Positions 23,560-36,099 of a stretch of 64,000 bases of DNA are shown one piece after another; the stretch's first letter is position 1, and the number at the start of each line of letters is the position of its first letter. The DNA lies in contig NC_092686.1 of NCBI RefSeq assembly GCF_964275005.1, positions 14,232,431 through 14,296,430 of the forward strand, written 5' to 3'. The notes under the pieces were generated by a model. The model was given only the letters and a program-made list of their open reading frames with translations, had not been told where the DNA came from and ran no database searches. Source of the DNA: Diadema setosum (lineage: Eukaryota > Echinodermata > Echinoidea > Diadematoida > Diadematidae). Position numbers and translations under genes: made by a program.

Positions 23560-24215
23560 TTTTACGTCATTCATTTTCACATCAGAAAATTCAAATTCTG
23601 AAATCTCTTTCTTACTGTTACAAAAATACAAAGAATTATATATATTTACAATATTTACAATTTTTTATATTTACAATAAATCTATTATCATGAAATCACT
23701 TTGACCATTTGAATAACTTATTATTTCAAATTTGTATCAACTCATTTAAATTAAAATGAGAAATCAGTAATGTAGAATCATCAGAATTTAAGATATGTAT
23801 GACCATACGTGATTAATATCAAACATAATCATTGATCAAATAAATATAGAAAATAACAATGGCCCAATCTGGATCCCTAAGATCTTCACGTAAAATATCA
23901 CAATTTTGTATCCGATAAAGTATCGTTACATATAGTGATTTGTACCTATTACTACAGACCTTGCATAAATAACAAAATTAATATATATGTTGAAGGCTTC
24001 AAAAATCAATAAATTGCTTTCCTAATCAAGATTATCGACATAATCAATTCAAGTACTTGCTGAATTTTTCATCTCTTCAACGATATCATATATATAATAG
24101 AGAACATCATGATTTTGATAGGAAAAAGAAAAAAAAAAGGAATTATTGTTTGACTGGTGAGAAGCAAAAAATGGATCAGAGATATAACATATTCATTTTC
24201 ATTTACAATCTTTCC
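23560..24215. other. AT-rich, nothing recognised
   Basis: No gene, clear repeat structure or transposon end could be supported. Confidence 0.4.
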
Positions 24216-24219
24216 AATA

Positions 24220-24594
24220 TTAAAGGGATAGTATAGTTTTGGTTGAGACCTAATTTCAGGTTTCTAACATTTTTGGTGAGCAATGAGAAACCTGTTATGA
24301 AATATGAACGAGCATGTATTCCATGAGGAATTCTTTTATGGAAATTGGTTTTGAAATGGCTGAGATATCCAAAACAGAGCAATTGTAATAAAGTGTGGGA
24401 CCCACCTTTAATTACGATCGCTTTGTTTTACTTTGTTTTTGGATGTTTCAGTCATTCCAAACCCGATTTTCATCAAATAAACTTTGAATTCCTCTTAAAC
24501 TGGTATGCTCTGTACTATTTCATAAGTGTTTTCTTTGTATTTCACAAAACGTTAAAAGCCCAATTCTAATCTCCACCAATACTGTACCATCCCT
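24220..24594. mobile_element. Fold-back MITE, TTAAAGGGATAGTATAG type
   Basis: The left end TTAAAGGGATAGTATAG is mirrored, with mismatches, by CTGTACCATCCCT at 24582-24594. Inward, GGTGAGCAATGAGAAACC pairs imperfectly with the right-arm stretch around 24525-24550. The right TTTAA terminus is eroded. Non-coding. Confidence 0.65.
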
Positions 24595-24756
24595 ACAAAA
24601 ACAATCACTGAAATAACTGGTAATTTCTCTTTCATCTATTATTTGCCGACCATTATGTAACATACATGAAGGAGAACTTGACCTTTTCTTCGCAATAATC
24701 CCTTTATTACAAGCCATTTTTTGTAATCATTAAGACATTTCTGGAATCTACTCATA

Positions 24757-25379
24757 ACATGAATGGCATATCATTGCCACCAGGTATCATTATTGGTGTG
24801 TTGGTGTGAAGAAAAAATGCATTTTATGGCAAAATGCATGGGGAAAAAAGTTGCACTTAAGGTTATATGAAGCGTATTGTGTATATCTGGTGCAAGTTAG
24901 CAAATGTGCTTTTCAAATTGTTATGTAATTGTCAGGAATTTCTTCAGGTACAATGTGCTTCCCTATTAAACAGATGTTATGCATACTTTTTAAACGATAG
25001 GCCTTTTCAATATGAAAATGTTGGTCGAAGCCATGTGCTTTTTAATTCCAATTTTGGTTCATCACATTAATGTGCTTATGGCCATTTTGCATCATATATG
25101 CCGCGTCTGAAAATTTTTGAGGGAGAGCTACAGCTTTCCTTGAAGCTGGGGTTCCGGTTAAGGAGGTGGCCAGGAGACTAGGGGTTTCGCCCAATGCCAT
25201 AAGGAAACTTAGAGCAAAGTTTCAGGAAACTGGAGAGGTCAAAGATCTGCCAAGAGGTTTGATTATTTGTGTAAAAGTCAATGCAAATCATTAAAGTGAA
25301 ACTTTTTTTCCATGAATTTTGACATATATTTTTTTTTCCACACCAACAATGATACCTGCTGCCGATATGCCATTCATGT
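24757..25379 (+). mobile_element. Tc1/mariner-type remnant with terminal inverted repeats
   Basis: The left repeat ACATGAATGGCATATC...GGTATCATTATTGGTGTG (24757-24800) is inverted at 25339-25379 (CACACCAACAATGATACC...GATATGCCATTCATGT). Inside, a plus-strand frame from ATG at 25098 encodes MPRLKIFEGE. After a one-base shift comes FLEAGVPVKEVARRLGVSPN, then AIRKLRAKFQETGEVKDLPR, the N-terminal helix-turn-helix of a Tc1-type transposase. The catalytic DDE part is absent, so this is an internally deleted, non-autonomous copy. Target duplication (TA) is not evident because the exact ends are eroded. Confidence 0.75.
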
Positions 25380-25399
25380 CGTAAGTAATAAAATTACCT

Positions 25400-26740
25400 A
25401 TCCAGTCCCGTTTGAAAAATGAAAATTGAGTTTTGGTTTCCTTTGAATACTAGGCAGATTATCTTTCGTCGAAATTCATTAGCAGTTAAATCACGTATCT
25501 CGTCACCATTTTTGTTTTGGATTAAATGATAAATGAAATGAATGGAATGAGTCTTCGGAATGCTCAGAGAAACTGAGTTCGTAAATTAAGATTTTCTGTG
25601 TAAGTTCGTTTGTGAGTTTTTCGCGTGTGTGTGTGTGTTCATTCATGACTGTATTCATTTGTATCGCATTTTGCAGGCATACAAGTTTGATATTATGTGG
25701 GAGTAATTAGTGATTCGAGGTCATAATGAGGACTTGACACAACTTTGAGTGTGTGCGCGTGCGATGGTATGTGCAACCACAACAATTTAGCAACACGGGG
25801 AAAAATAACTAGCAAAAAGTATTTGACAACACAAGACATAAGATGAAACGTGTACACACAAAAGGAGAATGGAAAGTGAACGCAAAGTATAGATGCTGGA
25901 CCCTGCAAAACGCCTCGATGAGCGTTAGTGAAGCCTTACAACTATGGACATTACACCTATTGTTTATTCCTCACACTTGCCGATAATGTTAAAATAACTC
26001 ACAGTGCAGAATCCATTGTAACACACTGGAGTAACCATCGCCTTCACGGACTATCGACTTCTTTTTTGTGTTCTGTTTATGTTCAGTTCACAAAAGATTC
26101 CTCACATTGCCTTTGTTCCTCGAGATGTGATTATCAAACACGGATCAAGCCTATAATGAAACTCGACGGAATTCAGGGAGCGTGACGGTATGGGGAAGAA
26201 AGAAGCAAGCAGCTGCACAACAGGTGTCTAACACCTTTACACAATGTCGATCTATCGATTCAGAGTTATCGTAGTTTGTCTTTTCTTCTACATACTGCAT
26301 AGTTCTTACTCCTTCCCTCTCTCTCTCTCCTTGTCTTTCTCTCCTTCTCCTCTTCCTCCTCTCCCTTCATGGATCTTCCTCTCTGTCTACAGACCCATTC
26401 TATCTCTCGCATCAATTTGCGCTTCTCTTTACAGATTCAATCATATTTCATCTCACTGACTTAACAAATGCGAATATACACGACCAGACTGAATTTAGTT
26501 GAATTGATACTTTTAACCTAGCTCTGATGTCATGGATTTTGTGTCCTGTTTGATGAGTACGTCCTATATATTATAGTTAAAGATAATGTACTTATTTTCT
26601 TTCCTGTTAATGAGTTCCTCTATTCACTTGCTCCTACTGATCAAAATGTACCACTGTTAATCCAGTTTTCATACATTAGTATAGGTGATGCTGAGTTGGG
26701 TGATATCATCTTGAAATCATTTAGCTCTCGAGAAGGCATG
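25400..26740. other. No gene recognised
   Basis: Short frames only, plus a pyrimidine-rich CT tract at about 26310-26400 whose Ser/Pro/Leu-rich reading is a composition artefact. Confidence 0.4.
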
Positions 26741-26754
26741 ATTTCACACCTCCA

Positions 26755-27100
26755 GCTATCCCTCGACCTCATATATCAGGGCACGTTATGGTGATTGTGC
26801 CTTCTCCTCTTTCGCCCCCAAACTATAAAATGACTATAGAAAAATCTCTCCATCAGCATCTGGCAGTTCAATACCTTAGGTTCATTTAAGTCACTCCTTA
26901 AAACTTATCTTTTCAGGCAGTTTTATAGGTGATAGTTTTAGTATTAGTTGTAATTTTTGTGACATATGATTTTGCGTAATGAGTTATTATGTATAGATGT
27001 ATTTGTTTATGTTTTCTCCTTTACTTTTCTTTCTTCTTCTTCTCACTTCCCCTGCGCTTAGAAATATGATATTAAGCGCTTTAAAATGTTACAATATATT
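26755..27100 (+). mobile_element. Non-LTR retroelement 3' end (L2/CR1-like)
   Basis: Degenerate frames show the RT C-terminal signature RYGDCAFSSFAPKL (26783-26825) and a terminal piece resembling SFKSLLKTYLFRQFYR (about 26882-26930). The 3' UTR contains TTAAGCGCTTTAAAAT, like the GCGCTTT motif near L2-type 3' ends. Stops and shifts are frequent; 5' truncated. Confidence 0.65.
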
Positions 27101-27361
27101 ATAATATCGATTTTGTGTGTTGTGTACAAAATACATACATTAAGAACGCAAATTATGAATACATTTATCAACATGTTTACTTTTTTGGTGACTTCGACAC
27201 TCTGAAGAGTTTCATCTAAATAAAGGGCTACGCGTAACATAAATGTACGTAATCAATGGGGTTTTCTGGTGGTTTCACATCTTTTCTTTTCTTTTTTTAT
27301 TCATTCCGTCCCACTCCTCTTCCCTAACTTCGCTTGTCCTCTCATCACTCTCCCTCTCTAT

Positions 27362-27683
27362 GTGCGTGCATATACGTATATATACATATCAATATATACA
27401 TATACATACATACATACACTATATATAATTATATATATATGCATACATATATGTATATATATGTATGCATACATACATATATATACACACATATATACAT
27501 AATATTATACATACATTATATATGTATCTATTTATACATGATTATATCATTTATGCAATCTATATACATATATATTTAACTTTTGATCGAGCTTTAGGAA
27601 GGCATCGTGTAGCTATAATCAACGTTAGCGGTGAAGCATGAGATTGAATAGGATATCAAAATATATTTATGTATTATATATAC

Positions 27684-27720
<37 letters not shown>
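27362..27720. repeat. (TA)n / TACA-rich microsatellite tracts
   Basis: Alternating TATA/TACA runs occur at 27362-27570 and 27660-27720, followed by poly-C and (CA)n near 27748-27771 and (TG)n at 27870-27890. The Tyr/Ile-rich frames here are repeat artefacts. Confidence 0.9.
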
Positions 27721-27721
<1 letters not shown>

Positions 27722-27894
27722 CCACAAGCATCTGCTTCTATGTAGGTCCCCCCCCCCCCACACACACACACAATTTTATTTATCTGTCATGAATGTACCC
27801 TTGAGAATGATTTCAACTTATTTTATGCTATGTAACTCTGTGTGGAAACCTAATGCATGAAATAAAAATATGTGTGTGTGTGTGTGTGTATTCC

Positions 27895-29590
27895 TCCCCT
27901 GCTTTCCTATTATTGCATTTTGATTATTCGGTGGTTATCAGCTTATCAGCAAATTATGGTACTTAAACATACTACAATCTTGTTTCACATGCACAAGTTC
28001 AACCAACTTAGATATCATCAGATGTTTTTATTTTTATTGAAAGTTCGATATCAAAGCCATTTCAAATACATACATTCGCAATCTATCTTTCCCTGGCAAG
28101 TACATTGGAACTCAGTACACAATCTTAGATATTTCAACGTCCCTTTTTCAGGTGCATTTTTCTAGCATTCTGCCATCAATGTGTAATCGATTTCATCCTA
28201 GTAAGCTCTCCGGAAAGTTTCATTTATCCACGAAAAGAGTGTTTCAAATTCTAATCTTTGTACAACTTTGTTTTGTTATTGAAAAATGGAATTTTGTTTT
28301 CTTTTTCCAATCGGAACAGTTTGAAAACAACACTAGTAGTCAAATTCACTTCACTCGAAGGGCAGCAGTCATCACTTTCAGCATTAAGCAATGACGTAAT
28401 ACTTTCTCAATATCTAATGCAGAAAACAGCACATAGTACTCCCTCAGTCTGCAGATTGCGTAATAATGTGCGTAGAAAGTCTTCTGTGTATTTCGGGACG
28501 TTAGAGTAACATCCACTGCACTAACATTCATAGTAGATAGTTATCATATATCAACATATTGAATATTTTACGACCGATCCTGGAACTTTCCGTTAAAATG
28601 AAGATCTTCGCTCTATTTTCAGTAATGTACAGAACAAATCATAAAAAGACGTTAAATTGCTACTCTATGTATCGTAGATTTTGTCACAGCCGCAACTTTT
28701 ATTCGTTGTGTTGTATTTTACATAATGACATATCTGTGCGAAATAAGAGTGATTTTGCGTTGATATGCAAGCCACGTAGCAAAAGCTATCTCGCAGTCAT
28801 GGCAGTGTTGCAGATCCCCTGCCAAGTTCCGGTTTTTTTTCTATTGCAAAGTAATAATGGCTTAAATCCTTGTAATTGTTTGAAATGTACTGTTTCACAA
28901 ACTCGTGGATAATTCATCGAATTACAGAAATGAACAGACGGAGTATGAAGTTTCAGGAGGGACATTCTGGAAGAGCTAATGAGGGATCGAGATGCGCCAA
29001 TTAGTGTGAACAAAAACTTTAAACTCTCAAAAGTTTATGTTGTCTTAACAAAATATTTTGGTACCCTATAACTGATTGTGACGTTATGAACTGCACAATT
29101 ATCCTTAAGATTTTCATTACATCGATAACTTCCAGTAATCATTACTTTTTGGTAAAACTGAAGAATTTCCAGTTTCATCTGCGTGAAAAGTTGACAAGTA
29201 TCTGAATTACAACGTCATTTTAGTAGTCTAAAATATACATTGAATATGTATGCTAAAGAGAGTTGTAAACAAAACATTGAGAAAATAAACAACTTTTAGA
29301 CATAAATTGGCCTGCATAGTAATGAAAACATGTTTTCCTCATATAAGCTTTCAACGAACATGTTGTTATCAAGTTCGCAGAAACGAATATCGGCTGAATT
29401 AAGCTGTATTTTTTTTTTCTGAATGAAGCATGACGAGTAGGAAACGCAGGGTCACGTCCCACATCCATATCCCCTGGAATGATATGATTGTCGATACGTC
29501 TTGAAGCAGCTCTTCCGCAAGTTTGTTATAAAATTGCAACGTGGTGAACAGATCTATGTGATATCCGAGGCACAATTTACTTGGGGTACC
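27895..29590. other. No gene recognised; downstream flank of the coiled-coil gene
   Basis: Frames up to about 117 codons occur, but none has a domain or splice context. Part of it should be the 3' UTR of the minus-strand gene whose stop is at 29592. Confidence 0.4.
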
Positions 29591-29591
29591 A

Positions 29592-31217
29592 TTACGTCTC
29601 TGCCACAGTACTTAGGACGGGTTTAGAAGCTGCCGCTTTATGTCCCTTCTGAGTCCTCCCTACCAGTGCTTTCTCCACCTGCACTGGTGGGAGCTTCAGG
29701 ACGCTACTCTGCTTCTCATTACCAGTCTGTGGCTCCGGCGGCGCCGATGTAACATCAGGGTTGACAATGTCCGGCATGTGTTCAACGAGTCCCTGACCGA
29801 TGCTATCGCGGCGGCTGCCCCGTGTATTTTCCCTCGACACCGGCATGGCGAGCATGACATTGGGGTCATCTATCATGAGTCCTTCCAAAGCTTTCCGCAG
29901 CTCGGGAGAGAACTCCTTGCGGAGTTGGTTGAGGTCGAACGGTGGCGGCGTCTTTGCGCAACTCTTGGCCCTGGCCGCCGCTGCCATCGTCTTTCTGTCA
30001 ATGTTAATTTTTACCGGTATTTCCTTCATCACCTCCATGATGTCATTCTCGTCCTCGTCGTCGCTGTCGGCGAACATGAGGAGTTTGGCGGCGGGCGGTG
30101 CCTCGACCACGCTGATCCGACGCCCAACGCTCAGGTAGGCATTGGAGGGTGCCCTGCCCAGGAGCTTGCCGTTGTCCATGGCGAGGTTGCTCTGTTTTAA
30201 GGCCGGCTGCAGCATTTTCTTGGCTTTCTCAAGGCGTTCATTGTAAGATTCCATATCCTCCTTCTGGGATTTGGTCTCATTCCGGATCGCATACATGTAA
30301 CGACCTGCGCAAAAAACAGAGAATAATAATGATAAGGATGTAAATTGTAGGTCTGTAGATGTTTCATCAGCATTTACCAGACACCAATTGGACATCTGCC
30401 AGTGTCTGAGTCAAGAGGAATTTTGTTCGATGTTTTTATGCACCGGCAGGTCACGAACTCAATTTCTTCCATATATTCGAAACCTAATCTACGTTGCTAC
30501 CGTACTTCCACGATGGCAGTCATAATGAGAGTAATGGTAAGATTAATGATACCTCTGCTTATAATGTCAATGATTGAAAAGAATGATTGCCACGGTGGTA
30601 ACCGTACTCATTAAGCCAACAATTGCTCCGAGAGTCTCCCTTCGAATGAAAGAGAGAACATCCTAAAAATAAAAATAAAAATAAACGACCACAAAAATCA
30701 CATTTTGTATACACAACGTTTTCCTCGAACCGTTCTAATAAACATTATAAATTATATCAAAACAAAAGCAGTGACTGATGTGGAAATGAAATCAAACCAA
30801 CACAAAATTCTTTTATACTCATGTGCGTAGATATTTGTAGATGACAAGTATATTATCCCACCTACTTCGCATAGTTCAAAGATGATAACTCACTCAACTA
30901 TCGAAGACATGTGAATATCAGATAGAAGCATCTATAGCGCAAGAGTTACAAAAGCAGCGACAAGAAATCTAACAGATACCTGACGTCTTTAAGAGTGTAA
31001 TTGTTGATTACACAATTTAAATATAAATCACTGCTGAGATTAGAAATTACCTGTATGGTCTTTATTGGGATTCCCGCTCATCAAAGAGACGATTTGAGAA
31101 CATTAATTTGCATATGTTTACTGGTCAAGGAAAAAGACTGTATAGGTATTGAAAAAGTTCAGGGTGCATTATGAGGGTCGAATTTTGAAAAACAAGTAAA
31201 ACGCTATGTAGGCCTGT

Positions 31218-31255
<38 letters not shown>

Positions 31256-31706
31256 TGCTTATAATTATTATCTAACACAGCAGATACTCACCTCTTTGTG
31301 CATACTTAGAGAGAGAATGTCGATCTTTGTCCCTGTTTTCATCCTTGACGCAGATGGAATGTCTCCTCAGCGCCCGTCTCCCGGCCTCCATCTCGTGCAG
31401 TTCCCTCTTCAGCTGCTCCTTAAGTCGCATGATCCTGGCCTCCGAGGCTCGGTGGTTCTTCAGCATCTGCTTCTCGGCTATCGTCAACCGGTTCTTCTCC
31501 CCGTTGTTGACGATACCGGTGCGATGACGGGTTCGCGCCGAGTGCTTGCGGATGTTTTCGAAGCGCCGTCTGGCCAGCGCGTCGCCCGGGTCTCGCGGCG
31601 CGCGCTTCTTGTGTCGCCGTTCGGCCGCGTTTTCTTCATCGTTTGCCTGCTCACCAGGTTGCTTCGTAGCTGGACGACTAGGCCCTGTACTATCGACGGT
31701 GATCAT
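29592..31706 (-). CDS. Uncharacterised 375-residue charged coiled-coil protein, two exons
   Basis: Exon 1 (31292-31706) ends at a GTGAGT donor and exon 2 (29592-30304) follows an AG acceptor; they join in phase (138 codons plus one base, then 236 codons plus stop). ATG at 31706 has A at -3. The protein is hydrophilic, without signal peptide or membrane segment. Residues 30-70 are Arg/Lys-rich (RRHKKRAPRD, RKHSARTRHR), 73-112 form a helical coiled-coil-like stretch (LKEQLKRELHEMEAGRR), and 146-176 a second. Residues 216-230 are an acidic cluster (ADSDDEDEND), and the C-terminal third is Pro/Ser-rich. RRHS (114-117) and RRIS (200-203) look like basophilic kinase sites. Coding GC content is well above the flanks, which supports a real gene. 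I recognise no family and assign no function; a nuclear, centrosomal or cytoskeletal scaffold would be a guess. Confidence 0.8.
31222..31253 (+). repeat. Poly-A(32) tract in intron of coiled-coil gene
   Basis: An uninterrupted A run lies 38 bp past the exon 1 donor. Read on the minus (transcribed) strand it is poly-T. Confidence 0.95.
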
Positions 31707-33530
31707 ATTGCTCTCAGCTTAATGGATCCCGATGATGAAGTTGATCTACGATGATAACGTGGCCATTTTGACCAAAACTGGTTTTTCTTCGACGCTCTAT
31801 ATTTTTGGTTGACGAACTAATGCAAATGAATGTCTGTAGAAGCAGATAACAATGCTGAAAATCCGTTCTCCAATTGAGGATGTCTACTACAACTTCTGCC
31901 GGTAAACAAAGTCTGCAATGAACTTCACAACAAGATTAACTCCGGGGTTTATTGCAATAATCTCTCTCAAGTACGGTATTTAGTTCACGCGTACACGTCA
32001 CAGAGTGACCACGTCAGAATATGGTGACTCACGTGGAAGCATGACAATAACAATTGTCAAGTTTGTAATTCAGCTACATTTTTTGCGGTGAAAGTAAACG
32101 AATACCCACATATCATCAAAAACACAACGTACAGTCGCCAAACATTTTCTCTGATTTCTGAAACCGGTCAGTGATATCACTCGAAAGAAGGTACAATCTG
32201 CTCGCGTACAAAATCCAACTTAGTTGTACCTTTCCTGTCAGTTGGTCCGCGACCCTCTCACCCTGGACTCTCCGTTGCGGTTTGTTTCTCCCCCTGACAA
32301 CAAGCCCTTTTCAACGCCCCTCACTGTAATCAAACTCCTATCAATGCGTATATACGGTTAACTGTTACATCGACTCCCCTTTCTCTCGGTCGGTCACCAG
32401 TGTGTAGCGTCGTCCTATAGCTTCTGTTGCCCCCGCTTATCCCCATAATCCGGACGATTTCATCGATTTTGCTAACAATCATCTGCCCAGAAGGACCATT
32501 CAGCCTTTTGTGGCGTCACGCAAATCCTATTTATAGAGGGGAAAAGAGGATCAATACTTCAACTGGGCACTCTCAAGCTACAGCCTGTGTTGTTGTTTTT
32601 AAGTGTTTTGTCAAGATCCTGGATCCCTGAAAGTCGTCTTAGTATGACCAGTGGTATTTCTGCAAAAATTTCATTTGTTTTATTCTCACATTGAATAGTA
32701 TAATATAACCATTTTTATCATCATTGTTTTAATATGTATTATCATCACATTGAATAATATAATATAATCATTTTTATCATCATTGTTTTAGTATGTATTA
32801 TTATTGTTATGATTATTATCATTATTTCATTATATTTATCATCATTATTATCGTCATCATCATCATCATTAAATTTTAATGTGTCTCCATGTTCAAATTT
32901 TGCTTAAAAAGTACACGCAGACAGCCTAAGGTTGCATCATTTATTGGATAAGAAAGTTATGAAAGTTATCGTGTTTTCAATGGCAACAAGAAATACAAAT
33001 TCTAAAAGGCGATGTCGTTATCACCTCACAACTCTTACTTTGATTTGCACTTTAAAAAAAAACAATAAAATAAAATCGTACTTTTGAACAATAGCGAAGT
33101 ACTCAAGTGCAAAATTTTCCATCTAGGAGGTTACCTCGTTATTGCAGCTCTCCTATAACTTGAAGAATACAGCTAAAATCCTTTTTTTTAAAGGAAATAT
33201 AGGTAATATTTTTGTAGAAGTCAGTTGTATTCTATAACCTCATCCAGGGAGGTGAGACGCTTTCTTCTCACCTCCCTGCCTCATCGGGTCATCTAGTTTG
33301 TACAGTGGTTGAGACCAAAGTCTCTATTTACTAAAATTATCTGAAAGTTAAAGAGAATAGTTATGATTTCTTTTGATTGTGCTTAGTATAATAAGACATA
33401 CACAATTTCGTGAATTTTACTCTATTCATGAAAGACAACTCGATTGTGATGTATAGATACACCGGAACCGCACCTCGTTGATAAATTACAACCAGAATTG
33501 TAACTCTTAGAAAATCTAGAAATGTCAATA
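31707..33530. other. Upstream flank of coiled-coil gene; short tandem duplication
   Basis: The first ~650 bp upstream of ATG 31706 are probably promoter and 5' UTR of the minus-strand gene, but no TATA or start motif stands out. 32684-32808 is a two-copy duplication of a ~62-bp AT-rich unit (CACATTGAATA, ATAATATAA, CATTTTTATCATCATTG). The rest shows nothing recognisable. Confidence 0.45.
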
Positions 33531-33589
33531 TATAGATAGGCCTATCGTTTCATCTACAGCTCTGATTTTGACAATCCCAAACGTATTAT

Positions 33590-34015
33590 AGCTCAAAAGT
33601 CCACAAGCCGTCACGGTCCAGATAATAATACCATTATTATGTGGAACTCATTGACCGATGATCTTAGACGCAGTACTACTTTACAATGTTTTAAATCGTC
33701 CTGTAACAAAAAGTTCTTCTCGCAATACATCACTCGAATTAGAAATATGTCCTTATTAGCTCCCAACTCCTGAACACTGTATACTATCACTTTTCTTCCC
33801 CTTTACTTCTCTCTTCTTCTCTGTACTTTTACTATTTGGTTACCCTCTTATTCTTGTCCCTTATTCTCATTATTTTTTGTCCCTTTGTATTATTCTACCT
33901 TGTGTTGTCCTTTTCGGTCAAATGACATGCGAAATACTTGAAAGTTTTTTGTTATTTGTTATATGTGTGTATGTGTTCTGTTCCTTCAGTTAAAAAAAAA
34001 AATAGAATAAAAAAA
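33590..34015 (+). mobile_element. Non-LTR retroelement C-terminal remnant and 3' UTR
   Basis: A frame at 33599-33772 reads STSRHGPDNNTIIMWNSLTD followed by LRRSTTLQCFKSS and ends at TGA. The pattern of H-x-G-P-x..WN-S-L..L is the RT C-terminal signature seen in the other elements here. A 240-bp 3' UTR and an A-rich tail near 33992-34015 follow. 5' truncated. Confidence 0.6.
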
Positions 34016-34389
34016 ATGTTCCAAACCGTAATGCTTAGAGGCCGTTGTCCAAGTCAAGAGATTTGCTTATTGACAAATGGTCTTCTCCACCTGTATACTT
34101 AATATTTGTCGTCATGAAATATATGTATTATTTTTATGATTATGTACTGAGAACTCCTGTTTATGTCCATGATTTATGAATATGTTTGATATCGTCATAC
34201 TTATTTTTGTTTTATACAAGTGGAGAAATAAAACAGGAACTGAAACTGGTGACGAAGATACAAATAGCGCTTTCGATCGAATCTCCCTTTTGATATTGCA
34301 GATATAAAAAGTAATGGTAAATTTTACCTAACATCGCATATCAAAAACATGCATACAGTATAGAGATGACTACAAACGTTGTACCTCTA

Positions 34390-34525
34390 GGTTGTTGTTG
34401 TTGTTGTTGTTGATGATGCTGTTGATGCTGTTGATGCTGTTGTTGTTGTTGTTTTTGCACAATCCACAAAGGATTTTACTCCGTTTATGCCTTTCCTCTC
34501 TCTCTCTCTCTCTCTCTCTCTTACA
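34390..34525 (+). repeat. (TTG)n, TGATGC and (TC)n simple repeats
   Basis: TTG units (34392-34412), a GTTGATGCT run, more TTG, then (TC)n at 34496-34521. Confidence 0.9.
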
Positions 34526-34910
34526 CTCTATTTTATGTTGCTGAAAATGTGTCAGCCCATTTTTTTTTTAAGCAACAAAGCAGATTAGATGGGTATTCAG
34601 GCAAATCAAAGAAATATAAACCTTCTCTTTTTATGTTTATAAATTCAATCACTCAAGGAGATCGCACATTTTCCGCAGTGGGTATTTACTGTTTCTAACA
34701 TAAGCGTTTATGCTGTGTTGTTTTATATACGTTAACATGGTACTGTGAGGTAAGATTGAATTCAAGGTAATAAACATCTGTCCAGAGACGTGCTGCACAA
34801 CCACGCGCAGACGGGAAAATGGAAGGAGAAATCGAAATCTGGGTGATGGGAAGTTGAACCAGGGAAAGACTGTGGCAGGAGATCAGAGGTGAAATTTAGT
34901 CATTTCGTGG

Positions 34911-34950
34911 TTTGTTTGTTTGTTTGTTTGTTTGTTTGTTTGTTTGTTTT
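34911..34950 (+). repeat. (TTTG)n tetranucleotide repeat
   Basis: About ten TTTG units. Confidence 0.9.
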
Positions 34951-34959
34951 TAATAGCCT

Positions 34960-36044
34960 AGCTACAATAATGTTGCGCAATAGCAGCCCTATCTCAAAAA
35001 CAGAAAGAAGGCACAAGATACAGACTGATGCTGATTCTTCTTCAGATAGTTCTAAACACGATCGTCTCAATTAAAAGCAAGACGCCTTGAAAGAGAATAC
35101 GTGTGCTTGAAGGAGGGAAGTGTTACGCAGATGATCGGCTTTTAAGTTAAAGTAATTGGTTAACGTGAGAATGGAGGCTTTAAAGGTCTATAATGAAGGA
35201 GAAGTCAAATCGATAACTTGATATGTTCCGCTTTTCTTGGGAAGACACACAATACTTCTCGCTGCATTCTATCCATTGGGACAGTTGTGAAGGAATTAAA
35301 AAGCTGCACAAACAAACCAAAACTCTCGAACGTCAGATTTCGGGGTATTGGCACGGCACCAAGAATTGACCAGGTCTAAGAATCAATATCACTTGTATAC
35401 TGAATTTCAGGATTGAAAAGGAAGATTTTCTGGAAGAAACAACGAAATTCATTGTGATGATGATCGTAAGCAAGATCGCAAGATCGTAATACATGTAGAT
35501 CCAAAGCTGACGTCGCCATCGGTATCCTGAGAGGGTCCAAAGTTCTCGCCATTTATATCGCAAAAAAAAGGCCCTAACACACGAGGGGAAAATTCACTTT
35601 AGACCAAAGCAGTTCATAGATCTTTCTACCCAATTAAATAATCTGTCATCAACTTAACATTTCGTTTGCCTGAAACATATTGCCGTCCGGTAACTTAAGG
35701 CAAAGGCGACATTACTAAAGTGTTTTCGCCCCAGACTGTAGTAATAAACGTTCATCATTGCAACTCAGTCTATGTTGTCGTCAGTAAATTAGAAGTGGCC
35801 CGGTGGCCCGTGGCCAATAAACATTGATGTCTAGCATGTCTAGCCACCAAATGTCAAAAAAGATGAACATTTGGTGGTACTATCGGACAACTTAATTCTA
35901 AATGGATTGTTTTACGTTTGTTTTTCACATCGGGCCACTACATATTGTACAGAATCTTTTTCGGACCATCTAAATTTCAGACTGATTAAAAGATTTTAGT
36001 GGCCCAAACGGGAAGTTTAGTGTCGAGCCCTGATATTATGTGAT

Positions 36045-36099
<55 letters not shown>

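Noticed and set aside
27243-27860. Tyr/Ile-rich frames
   Set aside because: Translations of TA/TACA microsatellites.
35333-35563. Minus frame with hydrophobic middle part
   Set aside because: No signal peptide pattern, splice context or family likeness; single short frame in AT-rich DNA.
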